From Heliopora coerulea (lineage: Eukaryota; Cnidaria; Anthozoa; Scleralcyonacea; Helioporidae), in NCBI GenBank assembly GCA_030142905.1, contig JASJOG010000457.1:1-64000 (forward strand): 64,000 bases of DNA. Direction: 5' to 3'. A program made the translations under genes and the position numbers. Positions 10,476-21,841 of the stretch are shown here, piece by piece. The notes beneath the pieces are model-generated. The model worked only from the letters and a program-made list of their open reading frames with translations. It was not told the origin of the DNA and did no database searches. Within the stretch, counting starts at the first letter, position 1; each line of letters starts with the position of its first letter.

Positions 10476-12186
10476 ATGTATACATACAGATAGCAGTTCG
10501 TTTGCTTACCAGTTGGTTTTGACAATTACTCTGTAATAGAGTGGAATAATCACCGCAACCTTGTCTCTGTCTTGTCTTGTTTCATAACTTGAATATCAAG
10601 CTAACAAGATGACGTTTTTCGGATCATGTTTTTTTCTTTACCTTAAACGCTTTAGAGAACTTAGCAACACCTACACCTACAAGGAAGCTTGTCAAAGACC
10701 TATAACCGCAAAAGTTGTAATATAGGTCATGTAATAGATAGCTGAATTATGGCTTACCTAAACACTCAAACATTGGAAAAGAATCTTAATGCTTGTCGTT
10801 TACGTCTTGTGACCCCTTTAGACAACAAATTTACTTAAAACTGAATGAATTTTCTGGTGAAAATATATTACAGTCATTTAACGTTAGTTAATGTAACGGA
10901 CATCGTAAGTCATATCTTTAGGATGTAAAGGTCGTCTACCTATCTTTATACCAGACCGAAAATTTTTGAAAAGCCAAGTGACCAGACATTTTGTGGCACA
11001 TAGAGTGGTGATGACGGTAGTAATAATTTTAAACATTTAAGTTAAGTTTATTTGACTATATCCTGTTATTTCTTTGAAGTATAACCGTTAACAGAGCTGT
11101 TAAGCCACAATAACTTAAATCCATTCCAAGCTTTAACCCATATAAACAAAAACGATGATAGAGACAGTAAGCATTTTGGCGGAGAACGTATCATATAGTG
11201 CTGTGAAACAAAAGCCGGTTATATAAAATACCCAAGGAGTTTCTTGGTAGAAAGGTTACTGATAAATGTTCTGGTCTCACTGGTTAAAAAACGGGAAGTG
11301 TAAGGAAATGATTGAACCGACGTGTTTACTGCCTTGTTGTTAATGGTGTCCACGTAAATTAGTCCGGTTTAAATTTGATGACCGGGAAAAAGTCGAATTT
11401 CGAATTAACTAATTACAAAGACAGTAATAGTTTCAACAACTCATTACGGGGTGTTTGATACAGCGGTACAATCAGTGGTATAAAACAAACCAATATTTTT
11501 TCAAGACCGTTAAACGTTGTAAATCGTGAATGGATCATACATCTCCAAGCGTGTATCTGGGGTAGTACGTATGAGTTACCTGGAGGACAATTTGTTGTTG
11601 ACTGAAATAGTCTTTTTTTAAAAATTTTTTTGAAGATATTCAAAACAATTTGAATCCTAACAGGACGTATGTACACTTGTTTGTCACACTAGTCTACCCA
11701 AGATGTGCAGCGTTAGTGACTCATTAACCCTTTAGCGACCGATTATTTTTGAGATGTTTTAGATCAGTCAACTTTGAATGTGATCTGTGCGATGTCTTTA
11801 TTGAAGACCTACAGAAGCATCCCACATGAGAAGAAACAGACTATAAACCTTTTCAATAAGTCGAATGTGCGTAAGTTTACGCGTTTGAAACAACTAAATT
11901 TGAAAACAATTCATGAGGATTCCAAAAGAATATGTGCCCTCAACCGCGGAAAATTACGCACATTCAGATTTATGAAAACAGTCTATGCTGCGGGTACATA
12001 CCAAAAAGGAACACATTCATAGTCGTGAAGCCCACAAGCGGATGGACAGGTGTGTGTGGGACTCAGTGGAAGCTGCTCCCGTGAATTTGCTGTCTCCGTG
12101 AGGGGATAGGGGGATTAATAAATAATCTGTGATTAGTCACCTATTAAGCTTCAAGGTACATTGCTATGGCTGTCTCGTCGTATAAC
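10476..12186. other. Non-coding stretch, one degenerate Cys/His reading
   Basis: Mostly stops in all frames. Around 11770-12030 a plus-strand reading has scattered Cys and His with stops, faintly like a C2H2 zinc-finger relic. It is too weak to call. Confidence 0.4.
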
Positions 12187-12221
<35 letters not shown>

Positions 12222-12268
12222 AGTAAATTTCATCTTACTAAGTGTAGATGTTTGTAAGCTTGGATGTA

Positions 12269-12310
<42 letters not shown>
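12187..12310. repeat. (TA)n microsatellite, two tracts
   Basis: Alternating TA runs occupy about 12187-12218 and 12272-12310, separated by about 50 bp of unique sequence. Confidence 0.95.
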
Positions 12311-12313
<3 letters not shown>

Positions 12314-12405
12314 GGTTTATTTTTCGTACCATCCTCATTAGAATATTTTCCTAAATACCAGTTATAACAGTGAAATGATAACGAGAATCTAATTTTTTTG
12401 CACAG

Positions 12406-12452
12406 ATGATGTTGAGGAATCTAACGATACAAACGAACCAATAGCAAAACCT
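12406..12452 (+). CDS. Candidate short phase-1 exon (47 nt, probably decayed)
   Basis: The acceptor 'tttttttgcacag' ends at 12405 and a GT follows at 12453. The reading with one upstream base is D-D-V-E-E-S-N-D and onward, 15 full codons. It is one base short of the 48-nt exons at 33152, 41043 and 58976, which also begin E/D plus a hydrophobic pair. A donor at 12459 is an alternative. It is either a frame-broken member of that exon family or a different small exon. Confidence 0.4.
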
Positions 12453-12525
12453 GTTAAGGTTTTTAAGTAATTAAGAATATAATTTGGTTAAGAATATCAT
12501 TTGGTTTGGTTAAATTTGGTCAATA

Positions 12526-12686
12526 TAATTACTGACCCACAACAAAACCTGTTGTTTTCACTCGGCATTATATCAGGGAATGCAGAGAGCAAAATTATGC
12601 AAGTCGAATTTGAAAAATTTTGTTCGCTGTATTCGCTGATATTATGCAGAGAAAACATAATAGGTTTCGATGAAGGTCAGTAATTA
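12526..12686. mobile_element. Palindromic MITE, copy 1
   Basis: Terminal inverted repeats begin 'taattactgacc' at the left and end 'ggtcagtaatta' at the right. The inner arms ('cattatatcagggaatgcag' against 'ctgcataatatcagcgaata' on the other strand) fold over the whole length. A related copy lies at 13518-13727. Confidence 0.7.
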
Positions 12687-12843
12687 TAATAGATAATTAC
12701 TTCGGCACACAGCATTATTTGATATAATACTGGCAGCTTCTGCCTGTGACCTCAGCTGCCTGCATTATATCCAGTAAAGTGCTTTTTTGGTTGGAAGCGA
12801 ACATAATTGAACATACATCACCGACAGTTCTTTTGCGTTACAG

Positions 12844-12930
12844 AACATAGCAGTGATAGCCAAGGTGAACAGAATCTAATGGGGACCGAGAATGCGCCTC
12901 AGTCTACTGAAGATGAAAGCAATGCATCAG
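12844..12930 (+). CDS. Short phase-1 exon, Ser/Glu/Asp/Asn-rich (87 nt)
   Basis: The acceptor 'cttttgcgttacag' ends at 12843 and the donor GTGAGG starts at 12931. The 87-nt exon is open in one phase-1 frame, reading E-H-S-S-D-S-Q-G-E-Q-N-L and then 'MGTENAPQSTEDESNAS'. The product would be an acidic, disordered linker. Symmetric phase 1 matches the other small exons in the window and the Death and Roc-COR exons, so it could be spliced into the same gene. No domain is recognised and no transcript evidence is available here. Confidence 0.5.
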
Positions 12931-13517
12931 GTGAGGAAATATTTTTAAAGCAAAAAAAAATGTAAAACTAAATCATATTAATTAAAAATTGTTTAATTCA
13001 CAGAACATAAATCATATACACTATGAAAGGGAAACGCTTGTGACAGCTGACTCATTCCTCACCGAATCGTAGGGCAAAATATAAGAAAAACATCTTTACC
13101 CTTAACTTACGGATCGCATCGTGAACTAATCATTTACATAGAGTGAAAATGAAGATTTGTTTAAGTGGGAAAATTTTTTCATTTTAGAACGAAATCTTGG
13201 GGTAATGATGTCACTCCCGACCTCACCATATCTACAGACATTTAACTCATTCAATACAGTTTTTTTTTGTCCGCTGGGATCTGGTGGCCTGGGTGGGGCT
13301 AATGTAGTAGTGGTCATTATCTCCAAATTTTGTTTGCGTCAGTGAACTTTCACCGAGGAAGAGGGGAAGAGTGCTCGTGAAGGAAGTTCTGAATTACGAG
13401 ATGTATCCCATGATTGTTATGATTAACAAAACTTCACGGAGTAATCGGTAACCTAATAAAAAATTACAAATGAATTTTATTACTATTGCAACAAAATGAT
13501 GTGGTCATCGCGTCATA

Positions 13518-13727
13518 ATAAACTTATCACTGCATCAAGACCTATTGTTTCCACTCTGTATTATATCAGCGAACGAAGGGAGCAAAATTGTTACTTATTG
13601 TTAACGAATTTGGTTAAGTAATTAGAACTATATAATATAAGTCGAGTTTGTATTATTTTGCTTGCTACATTTGCTGATATAATGCAGAGAAAGTACCATG
13701 GGTTTTGACGGGGGTCTGTAATTATCT
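13518..13727. mobile_element. Palindromic MITE, copy 2
   Basis: This has the same arms as the copy at 12526-12686: 'cctattgtttccactctgta' and 'ttatatcagcgaa' at the left, 'gctgatataatgcagagaaa' at the right. The centre (about 13590-13660) is unique. The ends have diverged, so coordinates are approximate. Confidence 0.6.
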
Positions 13728-13869
13728 ATTACGTAGTATTCTGAACTTAAGAAATGATCCTAATGTCACGTGAGCTAAGTGGAAAAGTTTATTAATGGTG
13801 TTCATTGATGAACATAAGCCTATTAAAAAGTCCCGATGAATTACTTGTAAGCTTCTGCGTGAAAGGTAG

Positions 13870-15250
13870 AAAAGAGATTTCTTAGAAAGAAAAGCAGTGC
13901 TGTCTCGTGATCCATTGATATAGGAGCTTTACAAACATGTTTGAAACAACACAAATGGTGAAATTAAAAAGACCAAACGACAATATTTCACTGAGTATCT
14001 AGAGTTCAAGAAATGGAATCCTAAAAAACATGGAATCTGATTAACCAATTAAGCTGGCGACATTGTAACAGGTTGAAGAGTAATTCGGAAATTAAAGTAG
14101 GGGACTAAAATATAAATACGTTTGCAGATATGACCGAATTATTCAACACCTATTTCCCCAATATTGGCGAAAGCTTGGCCGCCGAAATATCATCGTCTGA
14201 TCCTAAGCCCTTATCTTATCTCAAGCCAACAGACAAAACTGAAGGCTCCCATAGTGGACGTTGTTCGTAAACTTTTGAACGAAATTAGTGAAAGGAAAGC
14301 AGCGAGCCTAGGTAAGATTCTGTGCAAACGCTTAAAATTAGCAGCCGATATAGTTGCTCCATCACTTGCTCAAATATTTAGCTAGTCGATAAGTATGGAC
14401 TGGAATGGAAATTGGCCAGAGTATCGCCCATATTCAAGTAGGGTAACAATGTCCTCAAAACAACTACCAACGAATAACTGTCATTCCGTCAATTGCAAAA
14501 ACTTTGAAAAAATAACTTTTGATTAGCTATATGGTTAAGTTAACGATAAAAATTTCCTGAGTCATTGTCAATCACGATTCTGGTCATTACATAGCACGTC
14601 AACATCTTTGATTGAAACCATAAATGATTGGTCGGTTAACATTGATAGTTCGTGACCATCTCAACAGAGTCGTTTTTATCGATCTTAAAAAAAGCGTTCT
14701 ACACTATCGACCACAATATTTTTATACGGAAGCTTCAAAGTATAGTGTTAACCAGCGTAGTCTTAAATGGTTTGAATCGGTCCTTTACGATCAAAACCAA
14801 ATATGTAAGGTAAATGGTCACATATCAAATGCAGTTTCAGTAACCTGTGGTGTCCCATGGTGTCCCATGAGGAAGCAATTAAGGGTCTTTATTATTTTTA
14901 GTGTATATTGATCACCTGCCTGTTTGCTTCAGCTTAGCTTCTCCAAGAATGTTTACTGACGACAGAAGTATAAGCTATGCAGACAACACGCTGATTTTAC
15001 ATAGAAAATGTAATAAATTCAGCTAGAAAAGCTAAGTTGTAGGCTAAAAGATAAACTCAGTCTTAATATAGCTGAGATAGAACTTTTGGTGACCAGATTG
15101 TGCCAACGAATCCGTAAACGAGTTAATGACCAAATTAAAACCGAGATTAATGGGGAAAAGATCAGAGGAGTTGACGAAGCCAAATCGTCCTCTAGTTCAG
15201 TGCTAGACATGGAGGAACATGCAAATTTACCAAACTACGAAGGAAAAACG
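13870..15250 (+). mobile_element. LINE (CR1-like), heavily decayed copy
   Basis: Plus-strand readings in shifting frames give the usual order. A pre-RT linker ('KKTKRQYFTEYLEFKKW', about 13960) comes first, then 'FNTYFPNIGESLA' (14130-14170) and 'IVAPSLAQIF' (about 14360). Next are 'SILKKAF' near 14670, 'VNGHISNAVSVTCGVP' (14810-14850), 'YIDHLPVC', a catalytic-motif remnant 'SYADNTLI' (about 14975) and 'TEINGEKIRGVDEAKS' (about 15140-15190). The YADD motif is changed to YADN. Many stops and frameshifts make it inactive. Confidence 0.78.
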
Positions 15251-15344
15251 TTTCTTGTCCTTTATGATTTTGCTTGTACCACCATTTCAAGAGATTGTGT
15301 CGAATTTGGAATCAGCTGCTAATTCAATATTTCATGAATTAATC

Positions 15345-15455
15345 TAGACTGCTAAAGTCAACTAGAAAAGTTGATTATGGCAGGATTCAAACTTGCATCT
15401 TCGGGTTACCGGACCGCTGTTCTACCTGTTGAGCTATCGAGTCTTCTGGGAACAG
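15345..15455 (-). mobile_element. tRNA-derived SINE, copy 2
   Basis: The minus strand has an A box 'tagctcaacaggtaga', an anticodon-arm-like stretch and a B box 'agtttgaatcc', as in RNA polymerase III promoters of tRNA-derived SINEs. They are followed by the same tail hairpin ('tcaacttttctagttga') as the copy at 10375-10475. It is not called as a tRNA gene because no acceptor stem closes. Confidence 0.7.
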
Positions 15456-17490
15456 TATGCTCTTTTTATCCAATTTAAGAGCAAGAAAGATTCTCGCGAC
15501 AACTTAACGCTTCATATCTGTGAGGATGTGTAGTGTTTCTACTCTATTTCCGGACGATCTTCAGGGTAACATATGCGTGTGAAGTGAAAAAAATAACATA
15601 CATTCTTCTAGATTCTGAATCATAAATACCAATTAAATTATTTCTTCATCAGTTCTCGTTGTCGAGAAAAGCATTTTAAATTTTATTACGATGACGTCAC
15701 AAGATAAATAAGCTTCTAGGAAACTTGAAAATTAAATCTAAGTCGAAACTGGGTGATTTCTGATTTGTAGATGACAAAATTTAAGTTTTTGAGTCATATT
15801 TTGCTACCGGATCATTACGTTTTCTGAAGAAAGACTACTAAAGAGTAAACGTGCTACATTTCTTTACATTCAACCCCTACTATATAAGGAGAGCTTCCTT
15901 AAATTCGACGCACATAAATAAACCTAAGGAGTCAAATTAGGGCGCATTTAAACGACACAATTGTCTCATAAGATAGCTGGTTTTGATGTATTCAATTAAG
16001 TCACTAAAGTCTTCCGGAAGTATTGCTACATTAGTGAGAGGATGGAAAAACGGAATTGTTCTTTTGAGACAACATTACATACCCCAGGACGAACCATCTT
16101 ATCCCACAGTTGTGTCGTGCATGTAAGTGAACCCTAATAGAGATGTAAGCGATTTATACCTTGCAACATTCGGCCGCTTAATCAACCTAGAACGACGTTA
16201 CAATGCAACGGTGGTATAGATGAAGTTCCTGTCGACGGACACTCATCCCAGATGATGGCACTAGACTCGTGTGGAAATGTTGAGTTAATATTTTGGCCAC
16301 TTCATATGGTGAACGTTTCCTTTAAGCTTTCTCTGCGGTGTCAATTAATTTCTTTTTTCAGTTATATCTTTCAGTAGTTACCCAAAGTAAGCCCCGCAGT
16401 GGTCCCTCTTAGGGTTTCAGCGTATCGATTCTTTCGGTCAAAGAATTTCGATATTCTACATGTTTCTTTTTAACATATTAGTCACGTGAAAACACGGAAT
16501 GATAACAATATGAATAAACAATAACAAGAGGATTTCACAACAGCATAAAACATGGCCAGATGAAGCGATGTGGCCGGGAGCTACTACCCCCTGTTATTTG
16601 GTTCTTTCCAATTTATTTCTCCTCAAAAAATCAATTTTTGAAAAATTCGTTTCTCTCAATGAACGGAGAGTGAAATTCTTTGAGAGCTTTCAAGCGTAGT
16701 TAGATCATTGTACGGCCTCAGCGTCATATACAAATTAAATGTTTCCCTTAAAAATGTCTTTTCTAAAGTGTTCGCCGTTGATTTTAACCTGAAAATGCAC
16801 CACAATGCATCTCATATCATCTAAAAAGGTTTCTGAACTGTTCCAAGCCCTCCTCTAACTTGTGCCAAACGCACTGGGGTAGACACGCTTTGCTTGCCGA
16901 ATAAGTTATTGTCTGCCCTTGCCCCCAATTTTTTCCTTTTCTCTTCCTCCATGGACTGTTAAGACTGAGATGCTATCATAAACACTTGCATTATAACAAT
17001 GTGAGCCACTTGTGACTATGAAACTGTCAGAGCGCTTATTCTATTCAGAACAACTGATGATCCCAAGCTAAAACAGAAGTAATTGACAGGATGAAATTTA
17101 CATTTCTAAGAAACTTTTGCTATCCGCTATAGCTGAGGATTTAGTTATATAAATTATGCAACTTAACCTGAAAAACACAGTGAAAAAACCAAACATAAGA
17201 TAATCGAAAAGCCGTACTCGATTTGATGGACGAACCAGGCGGAAATCGGAATCTAAATACGAATATCAAAGCCCAGCAAAAGACTCGTAAAAGAAGCATA
17301 GTTAGTAAAAATGTTTATTTGGATCTAACGTTTCCTTCAATTATACGTAGCATCATCAAAAAAATGAAATAAAATGTGGCAAAGATTTATCTCCTCGCCC
17401 ACCGCGCTTTGCAAGGTGCGAGGGTATTGATCTCGACGTGCGTCGTGGTGACTAGGGAGAAAAATTTTCGCTGTTTTGAATAGTTTATGT
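15456..17490. other. Non-coding stretch, nothing recognised
   Basis: No frame longer than about 60 codons and no retroelement or transposon motif recognised. Probable intron or intergenic DNA. Confidence 0.45.
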
Positions 17491-17493
17491 TTG

Positions 17494-17528
17494 TATATAT
17501 ATGTATATATATATATATATATATATAG
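17494..17528. repeat. (TA)n microsatellite
   Basis: Alternating TA with one GT interruption near 17503. Confidence 0.95.
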
Positions 17529-17599
17529 TATTCTTGTAAACAAGAATGAAAGGCAAACAGCCACTAGAAAACACTCTAAGAAATTACTTATCTTTGTAT

Positions 17600-18096
17600 A
17601 TCATACTATCCTTCGTTGAAAATACTGTCCGTTTCAGTCTTTCTCACTTCTCGGGTGGTTTGTGGATAACTACCTTTACCATGTTCGACCAGTGATGCTT
17701 TCTTCAGGATTTTAATACCTCTCAAGAAAGTTTGAAAGTTTAAAACCGACTTCTTTCAGTAAATTCACCGTTGAACCCTTCGTGTTGAGGTGCCGCTTAA
17801 CGTTTTGTTGAAAATACGTAAAATAAAAGGTTAGTAGGTTACGCCATTTTTCTCTTTTAGCAAAGTATTGCGGTGGAAAAAAGTACGCATTTTACTTCTC
17901 TTTACTCGTTCTTCTCTCGACAGAACTTGCACAAGGTTTGCTTGTCGTGTTTTGTTGTATGTTTTGTATTTTTCGATTTTTGGTCAGCAATAAAAATGCA
18001 GAACTCTTTAATGTTTTCTTTGTTTATTTCGTCGGTTTCGTAATTCGTTTCATCTTCGTTACCAAAGTCTTTTACCTCCGGATGAATGCTTAGCAT
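17600..18096 (-). pseudogene. Possible Crypton-like tyrosine recombinase fragment
   Basis: The minus strand opens with an acidic stretch and 'KQTLCKFCREKNE' (18096-17902). After frame changes it reads 'WRNLLTFYFTYFQQ', 'KRHLNTKGSTVNLLKEVGF' and 'KKASLVEHGKGSYPQTTREV' (about 17880-17610). The last segment resembles the region of Crypton/ZMYM-type recombinase domains where 'GKG..P..A..LT..E...L' occurs. That resemblance is from memory and is weak. Two frame changes suggest a relic. Confidence 0.3.
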
Positions 18097-18419
18097 AAAT
18101 CTTCATCATAACACTTCTACTAGAAATTTGTAATTAACTTTGAGATAATGTAAGATTAATTAGTTTTTTAATACAAAACTGTCAAAATAACTTTTTTCAA
18201 TCATGAGCTATCCGTAATGCTGGTATCCGCCCGGTAACCTATGAGAATGCTGCGCTTTTAAGACGGAAAGCGTTGCAATCTACTAAAATGTTTTTCTTCA
18301 AATTGAAAAAAAAGTGATAAATTTCATCCAAGAACGACACGAAGTACTTCAAGATCGCAAGTAATGCAGGGTCTTGATACGTACCATCCATTGTTTAGCA
18401 GTAGAATTGTCAGGATGGA

Positions 18420-19590
18420 TCTCATTTGTTAAACCGTTAAAGGTTATTCTCACCAAACGTTTTGTTTTAATAAAACATAGTCGAAATTTTAAAAGTAAAT
18501 ATGACGACGAGCAGTTTAAATATAGAACACATTGCAGTTTGGGTTGTTAGTATTCGTGTCGAAATGTTGTGTTTTTCTTATATTGCATACCCTCTTCCTG
18601 TTATAGTAAGGAGGATTTGTCTTTTTGACAACTTTGAAAAATTGTCAATGTTACATGAATTCTCGAGAGAGGTATTGGAAGGGTGGGCGAGGAGTTGTTG
18701 CGTGCACGTATTTCTAGTTATAAAGTTACTGTTACTGGTCATATAGTATAATTTGATATTTGAGAAGACGTGGGAGGTGAAAAGTCCGAGGTAAAGACGT
18801 CAAGAGAGAGGAAGCGGGATAGAACTGATATTAGAATTAAAAGTGGTATTGAGTTTCTTAATAAGTACTTTTTCCCTTATGAGAAAGTCACAACTGGAGG
18901 AAGAGGAAGAAGAAGAAGAAAGGACGGTAAAATCATCTGGAGAAATAGGGTGACAAGTGTGGTGGTGATGTGTTAGAATGTTGATTGTTGAAGGGTTGAC
19001 ACCCTTTTTTTCCTGTTTGGATAGAAGTTCACAAGTAGTCAGAGAGCCGTGTGTGGAGATGTTGGCTTGTCTGGCCAATATACAATGTGCTACAGCATTG
19101 ACATTTAAAACGATACACTACACGAGATCTAAGACCCTTGGGAACTCGATTCTTTAACGGGAAAAAATGGGAAAAGCGAAGTGACATGCGGAGAAGAAAG
19201 CAGATCGAAATATGAGGAAAGGCAACGTAACAGAGTTTGCGAACCTGGTTTCGTATCAGAAGGCTTTGTCCTGTCAAAGGGAAGGAAAAGAAAATTACCT
19301 TTATGGGTTCAAGGGGAACTTTTGGATCAGGGCAAAAAATTTTATCCAAAAAACAACGAATGCATGTGTTTGGAAAATATTTCGGATAGCCATTAAGGGT
19401 AAACGTTTTCATAAAATTTTCAAGTTGAAAATAAAAGGTCAAATATTTAGAGCAAATCTGAATATAAAAATCAATGACCGACAAAACCAGCGGAACAAAC
19501 CCATGAGCACAAACTTTGAGTTTAGAATATTTTAATGATTATGTTTCGTTGCATCTCACAATATCGTCAGAGCTAGTGTGATCGTAAAAG
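18420..19590 (-). mobile_element. Penelope-like element, C-terminal half and 3' region
   Basis: Minus strand, from 19484 downward: a linker with 'NTCIRCFLDKIFCPDP', then a GIY-YIG module 'VVYRFKCQCCSTLYIGQT' (about 19150-19080). A frameshift near 19040 is followed by 'CHPISPDDFTVL' and the C-terminal 'LIREKVLIKKLN' ending near 18800. A hammerhead-like hairpin lies upstream at 19544-19570 (minus), facing the same way. The segment 18745-18420 is repeated at 50600-50940. It is frameshifted and lacks the RT half. Confidence 0.82.
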
Positions 19591-19880
19591 TGTTCTCGTT
19601 AAAAAAATCAAACCTCTGAACTCAAATGTAAGTTCCATCCTTGTTTCTTTATTTTAATTTACTCAACGATGCCTCCTAGCGTCACCTTTGTAATTTGATA
19701 TGCCTTGTGCTTGACTGTAACATATATTTGATTCTCCTTAAATAACTTGTTACACTAGCTCTTACGATGTTGCGAGATGCAAGGAAACGTAAGAATTAAA
19801 ATATTTTAAACTCAAAATTTGTTCTCATGGTTTTGCTCTACTTGTTTTGTTGGGCATTGATTTTTATATTCAGATTACGA
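19500..19880. repeat. Inverted pair of Penelope 3'-region copies
   Basis: The minus-strand sequence of about 19500-19590 matches the plus strand at about 19750-19840: 'cactagctct.acgat', then 'taaactcaaa.tttg', then 'ttgatttttatattcagat'. The arms face each other across about 160 bp. Both contain the hairpin motif. The plus-strand copy is altered ('CTTACGA ... GGAAA'). Confidence 0.75.
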
Positions 19881-20453
19881 TTCCCGCATGGCAGTGGCGA
19901 AGCTGGGCATAAATGAATGGTCATGTTATTGCTGGATGCGAGTGCCAAAGGCGTGAAACCTTCTAGGGGGTTCCCGGGGTGGAAATTTTGGGGGTCTAAA
20001 AATTTTGAACTTTAGAGCCTTGGAAATGTCATTTCCTGCATTTTGAGGATTAATTTTTAAGAACTCTGAGCATCACAAAACGTAGTTTACAGTAGGCAAA
20101 GTACAGCATATTTTTGACTGTTTTACCTTATGTCAGAGGCTATTGCCACACTTATGGACCACTGACAATGCTGTTAGTGAATCCAACATGGATAGGCATG
20201 AGCAAGTCAAGTCCAAAATTGTTGTTTAACTAAAGATGAAAGTTTAGGTAAAATATTTACCATGATTATACTTGAACAGTACCCAAGTGACTTGATCCTC
20301 AATGCTGGTTTCCACTAAGTTCAGCCCAAGTTCTCCTTCACGGGTTTGTTCTTTGCATTCATTCTCACTGTGAATGACTTTTTTTTTTTCTTTTTTAACA
20401 ATTTTTCATTGAATTCGTGACATAGTCAGACAAATTACTGTCAGCACATTCTT

Positions 20454-21330
20454 AATCAGCAGCAAGTCATCATAATAATGAATAGCCTGGAAATACCATG
20501 GGGACACAGAATCATTAGATGAATGTTTCTGACGTTTAATCAGGAAAAAATCATCATATAATAATGAACTATATTAATAATGACCTGACTGAATGCATAA
20601 ATGTCATAATATTCTAGATGATACAGGAAGTTCTTCACAAACTTTAAAATGCTATGGGAAAACTGACACTTCAACAGCAAGTTGTACATTTAATCAGCAA
20701 AAAGTCATCGTATAATAATAAACCATATTCAAAATGACCTGTTTGAATGCATAAATGTCATAATATTCCATATGGTACTGGAAGTCCTTCACAAACTTGA
20801 AAATGCCATAAGGAAACTGACATTTCATACAGCAAGTTGCTCATTTAATCAGCAACAAGTCATAATCAATGCCGGCGGAAGCTATTTCTCATTGGTCTGG
20901 CATATTGGTTTTGGATAAGGAAAAACGTAAGCTTTGGCGAAGCTAAGACATTGAATGGTTATGGTAAGCTTGTTGGTGTATATAGACAAACTTTTACATG
21001 CAGATAGATATATAGCTATAAACAAAATTTGTATTAATTCACCAAAATATTAGTCCGGCGGCCGCCGGTCCTACTGGACCGCTTCCGCCGGCCTTGATAA
21101 TAATCAACCACATCTAAAATCATTTGATTCTAAATGCATAAATGTCATGGTATACCAGATAATACAGGAAATCCTTCATAAACTTTGAAAATACTATGGG
21201 GAAACTTATTCTTCATACGGCAATTTGCCCATATAATCAGCAACCAATTCATCATACAATAATGAACCCCCATTAAAGGCGAACTGAATCAATGCATACA
21301 TTTCATAATATTGAGCATTGGTACAAGTTT
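20454..21330. repeat. About 155-bp tandem repeat, five units, inside the hAT element
   Basis: Units begin with 'aatcag' at 20454, 20538, 20692, 20847 and 21235. Shared segments include 'atgcataaatgtcata' and 'caggaa.t.cttcacaaac'. Units 2 and 3 are 154 and 155 bp. Unit 1 is short (84 bp). Unit 4 is lengthened by the MITE at 20866-21097. Confidence 0.85.
20866..21097. mobile_element. Harbinger-type MITE inserted in tandem repeat
   Basis: Terminal inverted repeats are 'tcaatgccggcggaagc' and 'gcttccgccggccttga'. Both ends are flanked by TAA (20863-20865 and 21098-21100), the 3-bp duplication typical of PIF/Harbinger. The host repeat unit resumes on the far side. The 232-bp body is non-coding. 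Confidence 0.75.
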
Positions 21331-21363
21331 TTGCCCAGAGATAATTTCCTGCTCGCTTACGTT

Positions 21364-21684
21364 TCATTCAGCAAAAGACTTCTCCAGCAGCTGAGAGATA
21401 ATGCCTCCGTCGGAATGAACTTCCGAAGATCCGTATGATTGACTTTGATCCATATTCGCCTTTGTTAGATGTTTGTTCGTTAGTATCGCTACTGAATTTT
21501 TAATAACAAGAGTCGTGTAATTGGAAATAAGCATGACTTGAAGCCCCAAACTGGCAAGGTGCGCATATGCCAGGAATAATTTAGCCAATCCAATGACGTA
21601 CAAATTTCGGACAAGTCCTGCTATCTGAGATGAGCATGACTTGCCACAGATCACCAATGCATGAAACGTAAACGGATAATTCAC
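21364..21684 (-). CDS. Unrecognised open frame inside hAT element (106 codons)
   Basis: Starts with ATG on the minus strand. The predicted product has a hydrophobic middle ('LAKLFLAYAHLASLGLQVML') and a polar C-terminus ending 'GGIISQLLEKSFAE'. I do not recognise a family. It might be a relic of the element's own protein or chance. No splice sites or promoter were identified. Confidence 0.25.
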   Translation of the reverse strand: MNYPFTFHALVICGKSCSSQIAGLVRNLYVIGLAKLFLAYAHLASLGLQVMLISNYTTLVIKNSVAILTNKHLTKANMDQSQSYGSSEVHSDGGIISQLLEKSFAE

Positions 21685-21841
21685 TAACGCCGCTCAAGAT
21701 TTTGAAAAACAATACAAAAAACAAAAAGCAATCGACACAAACTGTCATTTTCAAGCATAAAATAAAATTCTTATCTCTGAAATATTTTTAGTTATGCTCA
21801 GCATGACCAGCATGAGCGCTAGCTTCGCCACTGCCGCTTGG

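Larger units (their letters stand above)
19892..21833. mobile_element. hAT-type element with near-perfect 8-bp target duplication
   Basis: Ends are 'cagtggcgaagct' (19892) and its reverse complement 'agcttcgccactg' (to 21833). Flanking 8-mers are ccgcatgg (19884-19891) and ccgcttgg (21834-21841), 7 of 8 identical. TIRs beginning CAGTGGCG and 8-bp duplications are hAT hallmarks. No hAT transposase (dimerisation domain) is recognisable inside, so it is probably non-autonomous. It inserted between Penelope fragments. Inside it are a tandem array, a Harbinger-type MITE and one open frame (21364-21684). Confidence 0.75.

Noticed and set aside
11770..12030. C2H2 zinc-finger relic
   Set aside because: Only scattered Cys/His with several stops; no regular finger spacing.
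12144..12338. 64-codon frame with (IY)n repeats
   Set aside because: Translation of a (TA)n microsatellite.
15345..15455. Functional tRNA gene on the minus strand
   Set aside because: A and B boxes are present but the acceptor stem does not pair, and the tail matches another SINE copy.
18501..18746. Plus-strand 81-codon frame, similar to a minus-strand frame at 50579-50806
   Set aside because: The two are complementary to the better conserved Penelope-associated reading on the other strand.
20454..21330. CRISPR-like array
   Set aside because: Direct tandem repeat of about 155 bp without spacers, in eukaryotic sequence.
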